Below are positions 35,461 through 47,495 of a stretch of 64,000 nucleotides of DNA, in pieces. Origin of the DNA: Okapia johnstoni (lineage: Eukaryota > Chordata > Mammalia > Artiodactyla > Giraffidae); contig CM044314.1 in the NCBI GenBank assembly GCA_024291935.2, forward strand, positions 22,976,001 through 23,040,000, in the 5' to 3' direction. Each line of letters opens with the position of its first letter. Position 1 is the stretch's first letter. Below the pieces are notes generated by a model. That model saw nothing but the letters and a program-made list of their open reading frames with translations, had not been told where the DNA came from and ran no database searches. The position numbers and the translations under genes were made by a program.

Positions 35461-35935
35461 CAGCTCTTTACAGCTCTGTATTAAGAGCTAACAACTGTTT
35501 GTTGCCATCACAGAAGGAATTGGCAGGGGAGATGTCTCAAGACAATTCCAAATGTCAACACTCATTTGACAAGTCTATGTACAGTCTGCTCAGCCCTCTC
35601 TGGAAGCAGCTGAGCTTCACTTGAGAGCTATCCTCTTATCCTTTCTCTGAATGAGCTCCCAGTTGCTCTTGGTAGGCTCTACGCAACACACATCCATTTT
35701 TTGTGTGTCCCTTTTCATTTCACTGTCTCCCAACTGCTTAGAGGGTGGAGCTATACCCAAAGCCACAAACAGCATAAAGACTGCGAGCAGCAAGGAGATG
35801 ATGGAGTGTGTATGGAGGAGCAGCTGCCCGCCCAAGGGTGAGGGTCTGCAGGCATAAATCCACAAAGCTACTTGTGCAGTTAACAATAGTGGCTTCTAGA
35901 TTATCACTGATGTGCCCGGCACCGGTTACTGTGTG
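35461..35935. other. Unassigned DNA
   Basis: A short tandem 'ctctttacag' pair at about 35454-35475. The 89-codon minus frame at 35617-35886 contains a hydrophobic stretch but has no ATG start and no recognised family. Confidence 0.35.
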
Positions 35936-35972
35936 TTGTTCAATTCAGTTCAGTCGTGTCTGACTTTTTGTG
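35936..35972 (-). mobile_element. Bov 3'-end scrap
   Basis: 'caattcagttcagtcgtgtc' and 'tgactttttgtg' are the last bases shared by BovB and Bov SINEs, in antisense. Too short to assign to one family. Confidence 0.75.
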
Positions 35973-36669
35973 TGTAGACGTGACTGCAATTCTCGCAACA
36001 ATCATACATTATGACACTCGTATTATCACCATTTTATGATTGGAGAAGTAAAAGCTCATATGGATTATATAACTTTGCTAACAAAGCTAGAAGCAGAGTT
36101 ACAGCCCAACACTTTTGGCAAAACTAATTTCCGACTGTTGGACATCAAACAAAAAGCCCAGAGATTTTGAAAGAAAAAACAAATTCAACTCTATAAATTA
36201 ATAACTGTCATTTAGTCATTTGCAAATTTTCCCATTCCTCTGTATCAGGAAGTGAAAGAAAGTGTGAACATTTTTGTCGTAAATATCACTGGGAAGATAG
36301 CATTTGTAGGATTCTGTGGGTGTTTGAGAAATCACTTCTTTATGTCAATATCTGGGAACACTGAGTATATGGGAAGCTATAAGGCCATCATTCTGCATAA
36401 AAGCGATGAATATTCAGTAGCTTTCTACAAAAATCTGAAGTTGGTATATGGTTCCAAGAATTAATATTTTTTGTAAATGAGAGATTTCAAATTATAGTTT
36501 GTGAACAAGAAACCCAGAGAAACAAATTGGGCCCCACCTATGCTAAGAGTGGACTGATCTCAACAAAATCAGCAAGCATGGATAGTGAGACATCACCTCT
36601 GCCCCTCCTTTACATGGATGCTTCCCTATAGCCGGCTGTTGGGAATTCCAGATTACCTGATGGAGAAAT
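35973..36669. other. Unassigned DNA
   Basis: No gene or repeat recognised. The 70-codon plus frame at 36252-36464 has no domain. Confidence 0.35.
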
Positions 36670-36895
36670 TAAGAATGCAGCCTCTGGGTTCAAATCAGGC
36701 AAGCTACTGGCAATGCGCCCTGCCTGACTAACTTCTGCATATCTCAAAAGGATATAATGATTGTATCTTCCTCACAGGGTCGTGGAGAGAGTTCAACATG
36801 ATAATGCTTGTGAGGTACTTAGCCCTGTGCTTGGCATACAGCAAGTACTAGTTTATAGAAGCAATTATCTATTTCTAATCATCATTAATCAGAGA
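36670..36895 (+). mobile_element. MIR SINE, sense
   Basis: 'gcctctgggttcaaatcagg', 'ctcacagggtcgtggagaga', 'gtgaggtacttagccctgtg' and 'gcatacagcaagtactagtt' match sense MIR in order. Confidence 0.82.
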
Positions 36896-39800
36896 AGGTA
36901 GGGATGGAAAGCAGAGGGACTGAACACTACAAAGACGTGAATGGTGTCCTCCATTCCAGACAGGCATCGGTTCCTAGACTGATTAGGGCAGCTGAAGGAT
37001 GGACATCCAATTCAAATGCTTTTAAATAAAAGGGAGGGGTCATCAGAGACTACCATACTTTAGAAAGGAGGACCCTGCCTTACCAACAACCGTAAACCCT
37101 CAAGAGCCTCAGGCCTCACTCCATATTCTATGATTCTCTCCCCTCCTCAGCTTCATCTCCCCAGGCTGCTTCTCCTTCAGGAAGGACCATGACTGCCAGC
37201 AGCTTACAGCTTCCTCATCTCAGGCTTGAAGCTACAGACAAGCAAGCTTCCTCTCTCCACAGTGCAGGGAGAAAAGTTCTGGAAAGGTCACAACAGATCT
37301 TGAGTGGGTCTCAAACCCACTTCTGGAAGATGAATCTTGTTACCAGAAGAAGGAAAAATAGAATGGAAAGAATTATGAAAACAATATATACATTTCAAAT
37401 ACCTCTGATCAAAAATATGGCTCAATTTGGCACATTAGTATGTGTCTGGGTCTACAAATGCCCTCAGAAAGAATTTCTATAATTATAACCAGAAATTTAA
37501 AAACAACAACAACTATCTGCCAGGTCTGAAAAGATTGCCATGTCTATTTCCTCAGAAAGTCATTTTCTCATGAGAAGCAACACAATATTTAAGAGGAAAA
37601 TTAATAATAATGTGTGAAATGACATTGAATAAAAATAAATTTATAAGGATAACTCAACAGAAGTGTTTTCACTGCTTGTAATTTATAATCTGCCTGATAA
37701 TTCACCTCACAGAGTTTTGGGGGGTTTTTTGTAAAATTTTATGTCCAGCTGAGGATTCATCGCTCCAAGATCAGCTTAGGTGAAGTTCTCACCACGTTTA
37801 AAATTGACTTTCACTCCTACAGAGAGGCACTGATGAGTCCTTCTCCATAATGCCATCAAATAATACAAGCATAAGAGCCATGCTGAGTAAACAAGGTTTT
37901 TCTGCACGTTCCTGTTGGGTCTGGCAGGGGATGGCGAGTGCCTCGGGCAGGAAGAGGCATGCAGGAGACACTAATTAACAGTGACAGCCACGACAGTAGC
38001 TTCCCCACCCCCACATCTATTTAGAGCACAAAAGGGAACCCAGCCCTCGGAAAAGAAGAGTATCTGTAATAACTTTTAATAGATAATTTAGTGAGGGTGT
38101 TAGGAGACATTGCTTCTTAACATTTAGTTATTAAAAACTGTCATTAACGGTTTTGCTTTTTCTCATTTCTGCTAAGGCAACAACATAAGCTTTTATGCTA
38201 GAATAATTCACTTAGAGTCAGGCAATCAACTCAATGGTATCGGCAGCCACAGGCTGCCCTGATTTGGAAGGCTTTTAATATCTTAAACCTTTTTGAGGAA
38301 GTTCAGAAGAAATGATCATAGATATTTCTGTGTTTTTTAGAATAATATGTGTTTTGAACTTTATTATAAAATGTAACTTAATAATACCAGTTATACAGTC
38401 TGATGTTAGATGGGGGTTGTTTGGAAATCCCTGTTTTGATTATGATTTGAAAGACTCACTGTTTAATAGTGAAATAAATCAAGATGACAAATATTCATTC
38501 ATTCAATACTTACATTGCTTTCCGTTGTTTAAAAGCTATCACCCACTTTAAGCGTCTTAAGTTTGTCATGAGAGGAGTCTGTACTTCCAGGAAAAAACAG
38601 TGGCCAGTGCCTGGCACTGAGGAACTTGAAATGTTTCAACTCAGTTCCATTCACCAGTGTCACAACATCTTATACTCTACCTTCATCACTGGTTTATTTC
38701 TTAGTATAGAAGACAAAACACTTTTTTATGGGGTAAAATGGCTAGTCTTCATTTGCCTTAGAAACACAAGATGAAAGGTTCTGAAAGATATATATCTTTT
38801 TAAGTTTCTAACTTTTAGGGAATATTTTACATGTCTACTCTTTTCATAGACAGATTCTAGTTTCTCTGATTTATCAGAAACCGAGATTCTGGATGGAAAG
38901 CCGAGGCTTCATAACTTTCTGGATTCCTGGTTTTGTGTACTTCTCACTGTTAGAGAAATAATGTTTCCTCTTGGCGTAGATGTGAGAATAAATTGAATGA
39001 AGTTGTATTTTTATGTGGAGTTAATAATACAAAGGATATAATTCTAGTATAATACTAGATACTAATCATAAAGACCTGTTGGCTGGTGGAGTTGGTACAG
39101 TGTAAATAGCAAGTAGAATCCTGAGTAGCAGATACTACGATGTTTCGATGGTCAATTTGAGAGAATCCTCAGAGACTGAGTGAAAATTCGAGATTTTACC
39201 CAGCTCAAAATCTAAGAAAAAAAGTAAGAAGATTGAAGAGTGATAGAAAGAAATATTTCCTTAAGAGGCCTAGCCAGAGGATAAATCTGTGATTATATAA
39301 AAGCCTTCAGTGGTCTTGTTATTTCCTACTCAAATGACTGGATGCCTCCCAACAGGAAATTTGTTCTGATGACTTTTAATTCTTAAAATGAAAAAGTCTT
39401 GTAGAAAAAATAATTGCTTTGAGAGTTTAAGAATGTATAAGATTTTAATGCTGAGAAATAGTTTAATTGACTTTTAAAAAATCTGAATTAATTCATGTCT
39501 TCAAACAGTCTGTTGTTTTGGCCTCGGTAATGATGACAGCTGGTAATCATCTACACTATGTGATTTCTAAGCACTGCAATGTAAAGGTTTCATTCTGAAA
39601 TGAAAATAAAAGGTAATTCAAAGCATGTATGGTGACAAAAATCTACTATGATTTAGTGAGAAATTAATTAGAATGTGCTATTATTTATGAAGAACGAAGG
39701 ACACAAATGTGTGAAAAATGCTATTTCTGCAGACAGTGCTTACTTAGTTTTATGTGAATTCATGAGGATTTTGATCACTTTCTGAAGGTCTCCAGGGTTC

Positions 39801-40639
39801 TCTGGATTATAGATAGTTAGTCATTTCTTCTGGGTTACTTGTTCCCAGCAAACATAAAAAAGTGTGATAGCTTCTCACACGTGCCTAGAAATTTGGCCTT
39901 CAGAGTATTTAAGAATGAGTGATAACTACTTGATATTCAGGTTCATACAGGGTAAGTTTTGCACATCTTCAATGGAAGCTGACAATGGAAAGAAAAGGAG
40001 GAAAAAAGAAACAGAATTCCCTCCTTGCACATGAATTTCTCATAGATGTGACAGGATTGGCTATCTATTCACTAGACTCGCATTCTCACAGAGCACATAG
40101 CTCGACCGTATTTTCATTCTCCCTGTGCAATGAGACATATCCTTGTGACTGTGTTCTAGAAAGTGGAATGTCAGTAAAAATGGTGTGTGCCCCCTCCAGT
40201 CCCAGCACCTTCAAGCTCACCAGGTGTAATTCTCCAAGCAAGCTGGGATGGAGACAACATGGGGCGTAGCCTTGAAAATGGCAGAGCCACCAGTGGAACT
40301 GTTACCTGAATGAACACTTCAAAGGGATCTGCCCGCCAATCAAGAACATCAATTTGGAAATTACATGAATCATAAATGAGCTTTTATTGCATTCAAGTCA
40401 TTGTGTGTTTTGAATTTTCTTGTTTGTGACCTTAACTAATATACTATGTGATGAATATCAAATTGCTCTTAACTAGTGATGACGCTAATGCCTTTGTGAT
40501 TTTGTGAAGTCTAGGGCATGGTGAGTAAAATTAACCTCCTCTACACATCTGTATAAGATTTGCAGTCTCTGGGTACCATTAGGGTATCTTCTATGTGAGG
40601 CTTAACATGTATACATTTTGCATGTATTAGCCCTGTGTT
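36896..40639. other. Unassigned, repeat-poor DNA
   Basis: I recognise no BovB, Bov SINE or L1 here, and no exon with a supported frame (frames at 37189-37482, 38312-38551, 38484-38774 and 39985-40269 have no domain). Two sub-blocks, 37650-38320 and 39480-39790, are rich in TAAT cores and unrepetitive, and are candidates for conserved non-coding DNA. Confidence 0.4.
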
Positions 40640-42170
40640 TTTAAATATTTTTACTGAAGGAAGATGTATAGGCAAATTCGTAACAATTAGGCATATAATA
40701 CAATGAGTTTCTGTTAAATATTTTTAATCATATAACCAACACCCACACCAACATGAAGAACTTCCCATCATCCCCCAAAGATCCCATATGCTGCTTTCCA
40801 GTCAACTCCAAGCCACTCTTCCTCCCATAGGCAACCACTATGGATTCCGATCACCACGGATTAGTTCTCTCTGCTTTTGAACTTTAGGTGAAATGGAATT
40901 ATACTACTATACTCTAATGTAGGTTTGGCTTTTTTGCATAGTGTAGTTTTTGAGTTTCTTCCATGTTGTTTGTCTATCAGCAGTGAATTCTTTTTTTATT
41001 GCTAAGTAGTATTTCATTAAGGTGAATATACCGCAATAATTTATTAATCCTTTTATTAACGGATATTTGTGTTTTTTCTAGCTCTGGGCTATTATAAATA
41101 CTCTTGTGTAAGTTTTTTTAAACATATATTTTTTTATTTCTCTTTGGTATATTCCTTAATAGATTTGCTACATCAGAGGATAGACATTATGCTTCACATT
41201 TTAAAAAGATATTTCCAAAGTGCAATAACTCAAGATTCTAGTTATTCCATGTGTTTACAATAGTTGGTGTTGTGAACTTCTTTATATTTTGGTTATTCTG
41301 GATGAGGAACTATATATCACTTTAGAGTTCATTTACATTTAGCTAATACTTAATACTAATATTTCCACTTGATTACTGATCATTGATATATGATCTTCTG
41401 CAAAGTTCAAATATTTTAACCATTTTTGGAGTTTTTTGTCTTTTTATTATGAATTAGTAAGATAGTATTAGTATATTGGATATAAATCATTTGTATATGT
41501 ACTAAGAATATTGTTTTCAGTATATGATGTGGCTTTTTGTTGTCTTTTCATGATGTATTCGATAAACAGGATATTCTAGTACTGGTGATAATCAGTCTAT
41601 CATTATAAAAGTTTTTATATTTAGTGCATTTCTGTATATATCCTATTTGCAAAATTTCTGCCTTTCCCCAAATCATGAAGATATACTCTTTTATTTTCTT
41701 TCAGCAAATTTATAGCTAAGTTTAGGTCTATTTTCTGCTTCAAATTAATTTTCTATATGGTGTGACATGGGGCTAAAATTTAGTTTTTCCTGCAAAGTTA
41801 TATAGTTGGTCCATGATCTTTCTATAAAAGCATCTCATTTTCCATTAAGTGGCTTCAACATGTTTGTCAAAAAAAAATTAACCATGAATATGAAGGTCTG
41901 TTTCTAGACTTTATATTTTTCTGAATTTATCTTTTTACCTATTCTTACCCTAATATCGATTCCATTCATTATTAAGACTGTAACTAGTATCTAAACTAAG
42001 AAGTGTAAATTCCATAATTTTGTTCTTATTTTTCAAGATTTGTTGAACTATTTTATTTCTTTTTTCTGTATTCCAGTTCCTGAAAAGCATCACTTCACAT
42101 ATATGTCCAGTTTTATATTTACACCTTCTTGACTAGAATCAGAAGTCCCTTCTCTTGGTCTATTTTTTTC
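40640..42170 (-). mobile_element. Old LINE-1, antisense
   Basis: From left: 3' UTR-like 'aacacccacaccaacatgaa', then 'aagtagtatttcattaaggt' and 'gctctgggctattataaata' (3' end of ORF2), 'gttgtcttttcatgatgtat', 'aatttagtttttcctgcaaa' and 'aaggtctgtttctagacttt' (inner ORF2). Heavily diverged; no usable frame. Confidence 0.78.
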
Positions 42171-42734
42171 TAACTTAAATAGCTGTTTTGTAAAAATATG
42201 ACTCCCCAATGCCACCCACATTTTCCTAGGTTGCATTCTCATTGCAGCCTCTTTTCTTTTGAGACTCACTGGGAAGCTGGATTAGAAAACTGTCCCAGTC
42301 ATTATCATTTGGTAGAATATGCCATTAAATTTATGATTCCTGTAGGAATAGAGATGTGAGTTTAAAAATGTCAGCCTATTACTGTCAACAGTCTAGAGAA
42401 TGTATCAAGAGATCAGTGAACAACACAGTTCCCCAAATAAGTTATTTTTAGCGGTAACAGGCTATCATGGACTTAGTCACTTAAACTATTCCAGAGAAAT
42501 AAATTACTATTTTATTACATTAGATTTTAACTTTGTAAAATATTCAAATAAATTTTCTGAATTATCTCAGTAACTTCATCTAAAAACTAACCAAAATATC
42601 TCATACCATAGTTTCAAAACCAGATTGCCTATTGTCATAGTTCACATGGAAATAAATAATAACTACCACACATAAGTCTTTCAAAAATGGTATTGTTTAG
42701 TACCCGACCTCACCCTAATGTCCTCATCCTCAAA
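42171..42734. other. Unassigned DNA between L1 relics
   Basis: No repeat recognised. Confidence 0.35.
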
Positions 42735-43345
42735 CAAACTTAGATGGACCAAAGTCTCTAAATTTAATGTAGTCCAATTTATCAAACATCTCTTATGTTC
42801 TTTTAGTGTACTATTGAATTATTTTTGGGTCCAATATGTTAATTTTCTAAAAATTTAAGGGTAGTTCTTTTATGTTTTAAGAAATGTTTCTCTACATAAG
42901 CTTGAAAATATCTTATTTTATATTACCTTTTAAAAGCCCAATATCTTCTTTAATATTTTCACTTACAATTGACATGGTATTTAGATTTCTATATAGTGGA
43001 CCAAGGTCAACATTCAGCACCACTGCTACCTATGGCTCTGAAGTGTTGCCTTGTCGTATATTATGTTTCAATATTATCTGCTATATATTTCTAGAATTTC
43101 TATTCTCTTTGTCTATATGTGCACTAACACCACATTCTGTTATTGGGACTTTATAATCAATATTGATATCTAATAGAGTGAGTCCACCCATTTCCTCTGC
43201 TGCAAAATTATCCAAATGCTATTTACCCTTTACACTTTCATATAAATTATAAAATCAATTTGTGTATGTTCACAAATACTAGTCCTACAGTGATTTACAT
43301 CCTTCATTAAGTTTATTCCTAGGCATCTTTTAATGCCATTACAAA
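42735..43345 (-). mobile_element. Old LINE-1 ORF2 piece, antisense
   Basis: 'tgaattatttttgggtccaa', 'tttgtctatatgtgcactaa', 'ttctgttattgggactttat' and 'cattaagtttattcctaggc' match the antisense ORF2 sequence. Confidence 0.6.
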
Positions 43346-43930
43346 CATATTATTTTTAAACAAATTTTTGGAGCATAATTGACATACAGAGAACTGCACA
43401 CATTTAAAGTAAACAATCTGATAAATTTTTACGTATGTATGCATTCACCAAAAAATTCACTAGAGTCAAAATATTGAATCTATCCATTACTCCCAAAAAC
43501 TTTTTAAGGACTCTAATCTCTCATTACATCCCACCCTGTTGCCTCATCACCAAAATCCCACTAATTTGCTTTCTGCCCCTATAAGCTAATTTGCATTTTC
43601 TAAAAATGTATGTGACTTCAGTTATACAGTATGTATAGTTTTTGTCCAAATTCTTTCCCTCAGGATAAATTATTTTGAGATACAATTACATGTAGCAGAT
43701 ACCAATGCTTCATTCCTTCTTTTTTCCCTCATTTAAGTGTTTACAAAGACACATTCTTTCATCTTTGTTATAATTCCCACCAATGTGTATATATGAGTTT
43801 CAGTTTCTCTATATCCTTGCCAACACTAGATATGGTCAGTGACCTTAATTTCAGTCACTCTAGCAAGTGTATAGTAACATCACAGTGTGCTTTAATTTGC
43901 ATTAAAAGCTACCAACTGTGGGGTGCTATT
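43346..43930 (-). mobile_element. Old LINE-1 3' end, antisense
   Basis: 'ggagcataattgacatacag', 'gaactgcacacatttaaagt' and 'tctatatccttgccaacact' are antisense L1 3' UTR and ORF2 end. The order suggests a second L1 next to the piece at 42735. Confidence 0.7.
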
Positions 43931-44244
43931 TCTACTACTGAGTTAAGCCTGGAGGGGTGAAATGGGGTGGGTTACTTGAACTCAAGGAGAGAGAATGTTG
44001 TGTAGAAGGACTGCCTGGCACGAGTTGTGGCCATTCACCCAGACACTAACAAGTTTGGTGTCCCTGCAGGGAGGAAGTAAGTACCCTAACCTTACTTTTT
44101 TCCTCTCCTCTCATCTGTTGCTGAGCTCCATTGACCAAACCCAACTTAAATTCTAAGGGGCATGTAAGATGGGGAAGAGTGAGGAAGAACCTAGAGGGTT
44201 AAATAAAAGAAATCTAGCTTGCTTCCCTGTTTTTTCAGTAGTCT
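43931..44244. other. Unassigned DNA
   Basis: No gene or repeat recognised. Confidence 0.35.
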
Positions 44245-44400
44245 ATAGAGAGAAGAACACAGTCTTTGAAGTTCAACTACTCTTAGATTCATGACTTGGG
44301 TGCATTTACCTAACCTAAATGAGCAATCATTTTCTTACAAAAATGGGAATAAAAACTGCACTAATCTCATGAGTTTATCCTGAGTATCTGTGTAACATAG
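44245..44400 (+). mobile_element. MIR SINE, 5' part, split by BovB
   Basis: 'cacagtctttgaagttcaac', 'attcatgacttgggtgcatt' and 'aaaatgggaataaaaactgc' are sense MIR. MIR wording resumes after the BovB with 'gtgcatagtaagtacctgat'. Confidence 0.7.
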
Positions 44401-45327
44401 GACAGAAACGACAAGGACCTAACAGAAGCAGAAAATATGAAGAATAGAATACATAGAAAGACTGTACAAAAAGTTCTTAATGATCTGGATAACCACAATG
44501 GCGTGGTCACTCACCGAGAGCCACACATCCCAGAGTATGATGTCAAGTGGTCCTTTGGAAGCATCACTACAAACAAAGCTAGTGAAGGAGATGGAATTTC
44601 AGCTGAACTATTTAAAATCCTAAAAGAGATGCTGTTGAAATGCTTGCACTCATTTTGCCAGCAAATTTAGAAAACACAGCAATGGCCACAGGACGGGAAA
44701 AGATCAGTTTGCATTTCAATCTCAAAAAGAGGCAATGCCAAAGAATGTTCAAATTACCATATGATTTCACTCCTCATATGTTAGCAGGATTATGCTCAAA
44801 ATCCTTCAAACTGGGCTTCAGTAGTATGTGAACCAAGAACTTTCAGATGTTCAAGATTTAGAAAAGGCAGAGGAACCAGAGATCAAATTGCTAACATTCA
44901 CTAAATCATAGAAAAAGCAAGGGGATTCCAAAAAAACATCTACTTCTCCTTCATTGACTAAGTTAAAGCCTTTGACTATGTGGACCACAACAAACTGTGG
45001 AATATTCCTAAAGAGATGGGAATACCAAAACACCTTACCTGCCTCCTGAAAAACCTGTATGTAGGACAAGAGGCAACAATACTGGACGTGGAACAATGGA
45101 CTTGTTCAAAATTGGAAAAGGAGTACATCAAGGCTGTACATTGTCACCTTGCTTATTTAACTTATATGCAGAGTACATGTGAAATGCCGGACTGGGTGAT
45201 TAATAAGCTAGAATAAAGATTGAGTTTGAGCAAACTCAGGGAGATAGTGAAGGACAGGGAAGACTGGCATGCTGCAGTTCATGGGGTTCCAGAGTTGGAC
45301 ACAACTTGGTTACTGAACAACAACAAC
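44401..45327 (+). mobile_element. BovB, sense, internally deleted
   Basis: The copy starts in the linker between endonuclease and RT ('acctaacagaagcagaaaat'), passes RT motif A text, then jumps near 45221 from 'ctagaataaagattg' to 'agtttgagcaaactc', losing about 0.8 kb that includes the YADD-coding bases. It ends with 'gttactgaacaacaacaaca'. Confidence 0.93.
44437..45216 (+). pseudogene. BovB linker/RT frame remnant
   Basis: Three overlapping frames (44437-44670, 44640-44831, 44980-45216) carry the linker and the HNKLW region of the RT. Frameshifts separate them and the catalytic YADD is deleted, so the protein cannot work. Confidence 0.85.
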
Positions 45328-45400
45328 AATGTGCATAGTAAGTACCTGATATCTACTTTGTTCTCAATGAAAATTAGTAATTATATTTATTAGACTGCAA
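45328..45400 (+). mobile_element. MIR SINE, 3' part
   Basis: 'tgtgcatagtaagtacctga' is the MIR 'cacatagtaagtgctc' block, followed by a TTATT-rich end. Confidence 0.55.
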
Positions 45401-45670
45401 ATTTTACAACCTTTTTGTGTTTATGATTGCAATCTATAAAGGGTAGCAAACACATCTATTGAGTGAGACCTGTACATGCTATAATGTGAGTTTTTAGAAT
45501 ACTGGCTTCATGTTTACAAATCAGGAAAATAAAATACACATTATGAGTGTTGGATATCAAAAGATAGTGAAAAGAACAAAGATGGATCCGTACCTTTATA
45601 ATCTCTTGAATACGGGAAATATTTCTGTCTGTCTCACTAGTTGGCAATGAAAAAAAAAACTGCAATTACT

Positions 45671-45838
45671 CACTTGTGTGCTCACTTGCTAAGTTGTGTC
45701 CAACTATTCGAGACCTTATGGACTGCAGCCCACCCATTTCCTCTGTCCATGGGATTTTACAGGCAAGAATACTGGAGTGGGTAGTCATTTCCTCCTCCAG
45801 GGGATAGTACCGACCCAGGGATCAAACCTGTGAATCCT
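45671..45838 (-). mobile_element. Bov-tA SINE, antisense, head truncated
   Basis: 'ttgctaagttgtgtccaact', 'aggcaagaatactggagtgg' and 'acccagggatcaaacctgtg' give the complement. It stops before the first half of the tRNA-like head. Confidence 0.9.
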
Positions 45839-46491
45839 CAGTTGTTATAGATTATAATTTTCATTTCCTGCCTATACAAGAAGTTAGGATGTTGCATGGG
45901 GCCTCCTAACAAATAAGAAGAAACATCTGAAATCTATCTAGGACTTCATAGATTACAGTTATTATAGTATTTTTCTACAGATTATCTCTTTAATTCAGCT
46001 TTGAACTTCCAGCTGGCTCCAGAATTCATAGGAATTTAATCTAGGGAAAAGAAATCTCAGAGATGAGGACCTAACCCAGAAGTTGCCTTGTCAGTAGTCC
46101 TTAAGTTTTACTGAGCAACTGTAGGTTTGGGGGCTGTTGAAATAAGGTTCTAGTTGCTTTAGGAGCTGTGAATGTAGCTATCATACTGAATCAAGTGACA
46201 GATACAATCTTTTTAGATGGTTGGCATCTTTTTGATGTCTAGCATGTGATAGTTGCTTTTTCTGCTGTCTAATGAAGCAGATAATGATTAAAATATGGTG
46301 TGCCTGACAAGTTATCTCCAGGAATTTAGAACTAAGCTAGTGATAACTGTTTCTCATAATTTATTTCATTCTTCTCAGGAGAAGCTTTTAGGATGGATGA
46401 TAAAGCTGATTGAGTATCCTTCATTATCTGAAGATTTCCAAAATTAAAGTTTGCCCTGTTTCATTTTATTCTTAAAAATATTGATTGGGCA
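45839..46491. other. Unassigned DNA
   Basis: No gene or repeat recognised. Confidence 0.35.
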
Positions 46492-46549
46492 ATATCTTAG
46501 GGAAAACCATATCTTAGGGAAAACCTGAAAGAACTTTTTGACCAACCCC
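46492..46549 (-). mobile_element. Mariner-type terminus beside a 17-bp tandem duplication
   Basis: ATATCTTAGGGAAAACC occurs twice in direct tandem (46492-46508, 46509-46525). It runs into 'ctgaaagaactttttgacca' and 'acccc', the complement of the mariner end seen near 19004. No transposase is present. Confidence 0.65.
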
Positions 46550-46744
46550 AATAAATTGTGCACCTTACTATGATTTGAAAAGTGATTCTTGTGATGGCTG
46601 ACTCTAAGCATGAAAGAATAAATAGTACTTAAAGTAGAATACAACACAGGTTCCTATGTGAAAATATTCTGTGAGATAAAAGAATCTTATTAAAGATAGT
46701 ACAATGAAAATACTTGTGAATTTCATACTTATAAAACAGAAGTC

Positions 46745-47060
46745 ACTAAAAATTAAACTCAATGAATGAGTCAACAACATTGATTATAAATTGCATACCT
46801 GGCTCTTTACTAGGTCTATGGACGACGTGAAAGAAGTGTAATCAATACCTCCTCACAGGATTTCAGTCCTGGGTGTCTATATAGGAAATGTACGTAATGA
46901 ATGTCAGGACAGCCAATGGTACAGGCACAATGCATGAGCTAGTAAGACGAGGAAACAAAGCAACAAGAATAGGAATCTTGTTCAGGCTGATGATGGAGAA
47001 CTCAGAAAAGAATTCAGAATGGATCTGACTTAAGGAGTAGAAACTGAAGGAGAGAGTCTG
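46745..47060 (+). mobile_element. Possible L2 relic
   Basis: 'gaatgagtcaacaacattga', 'acctggctctttactaggtc' and 'tcagaatggatctgacttaa' weakly follow L2 order. Confidence 0.4.
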
Positions 47061-47284
47061 TGTGTCACACTAACAAGCTTGATGTAGAAATAAGCGTGTC
47101 GCACTGTGGATAGTCACAAAACCTTCCTGTCTAAAGTGGAAAAAATAATTTTAGAGGAGCTAGAATAAAGGTGATTAAATCTGACAAGCAAAGAGAGGTT
47201 TCATTATGCACTGAACAGCAAGGTCAGCTCATTTGAAAAAAAAAATTACAAATAAGTGTTTTTTAAAGAGCTAAAAAGTACAGT

Positions 47285-47495
47285 AAGAACTAATGTTTAT
47301 TCATCACTAAATATATACTAGATACTGTTTAAGACCTTCACATGAGTTATCCTATTTGATCCTCAGATACAGATATTAAATGTTTAATGTCTGCCATTAT
47401 TATTGTCAATTATTATTATTTCTAATTTTTATGTGACACCTGAGTTATAGAGGGGTAAAAAGCAAGATAGTGTTTTTAGAAGGAGGAATTTAAGA
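47285..47495 (-). mobile_element. MIR SINE, antisense
   Basis: 'atatatactagatactgttt', 'gttatcctatttgatcctca' and 'gacacctgagttatagaggg' match antisense MIR. A TTATT-rich insert is in the middle. Confidence 0.65.

Noticed and set aside
35617..35886. 89-codon minus frame with a membrane-like stretch
   Set aside because: The listed start is TTG, there is no ATG upstream of the hydrophobic part, and no family is recognised.
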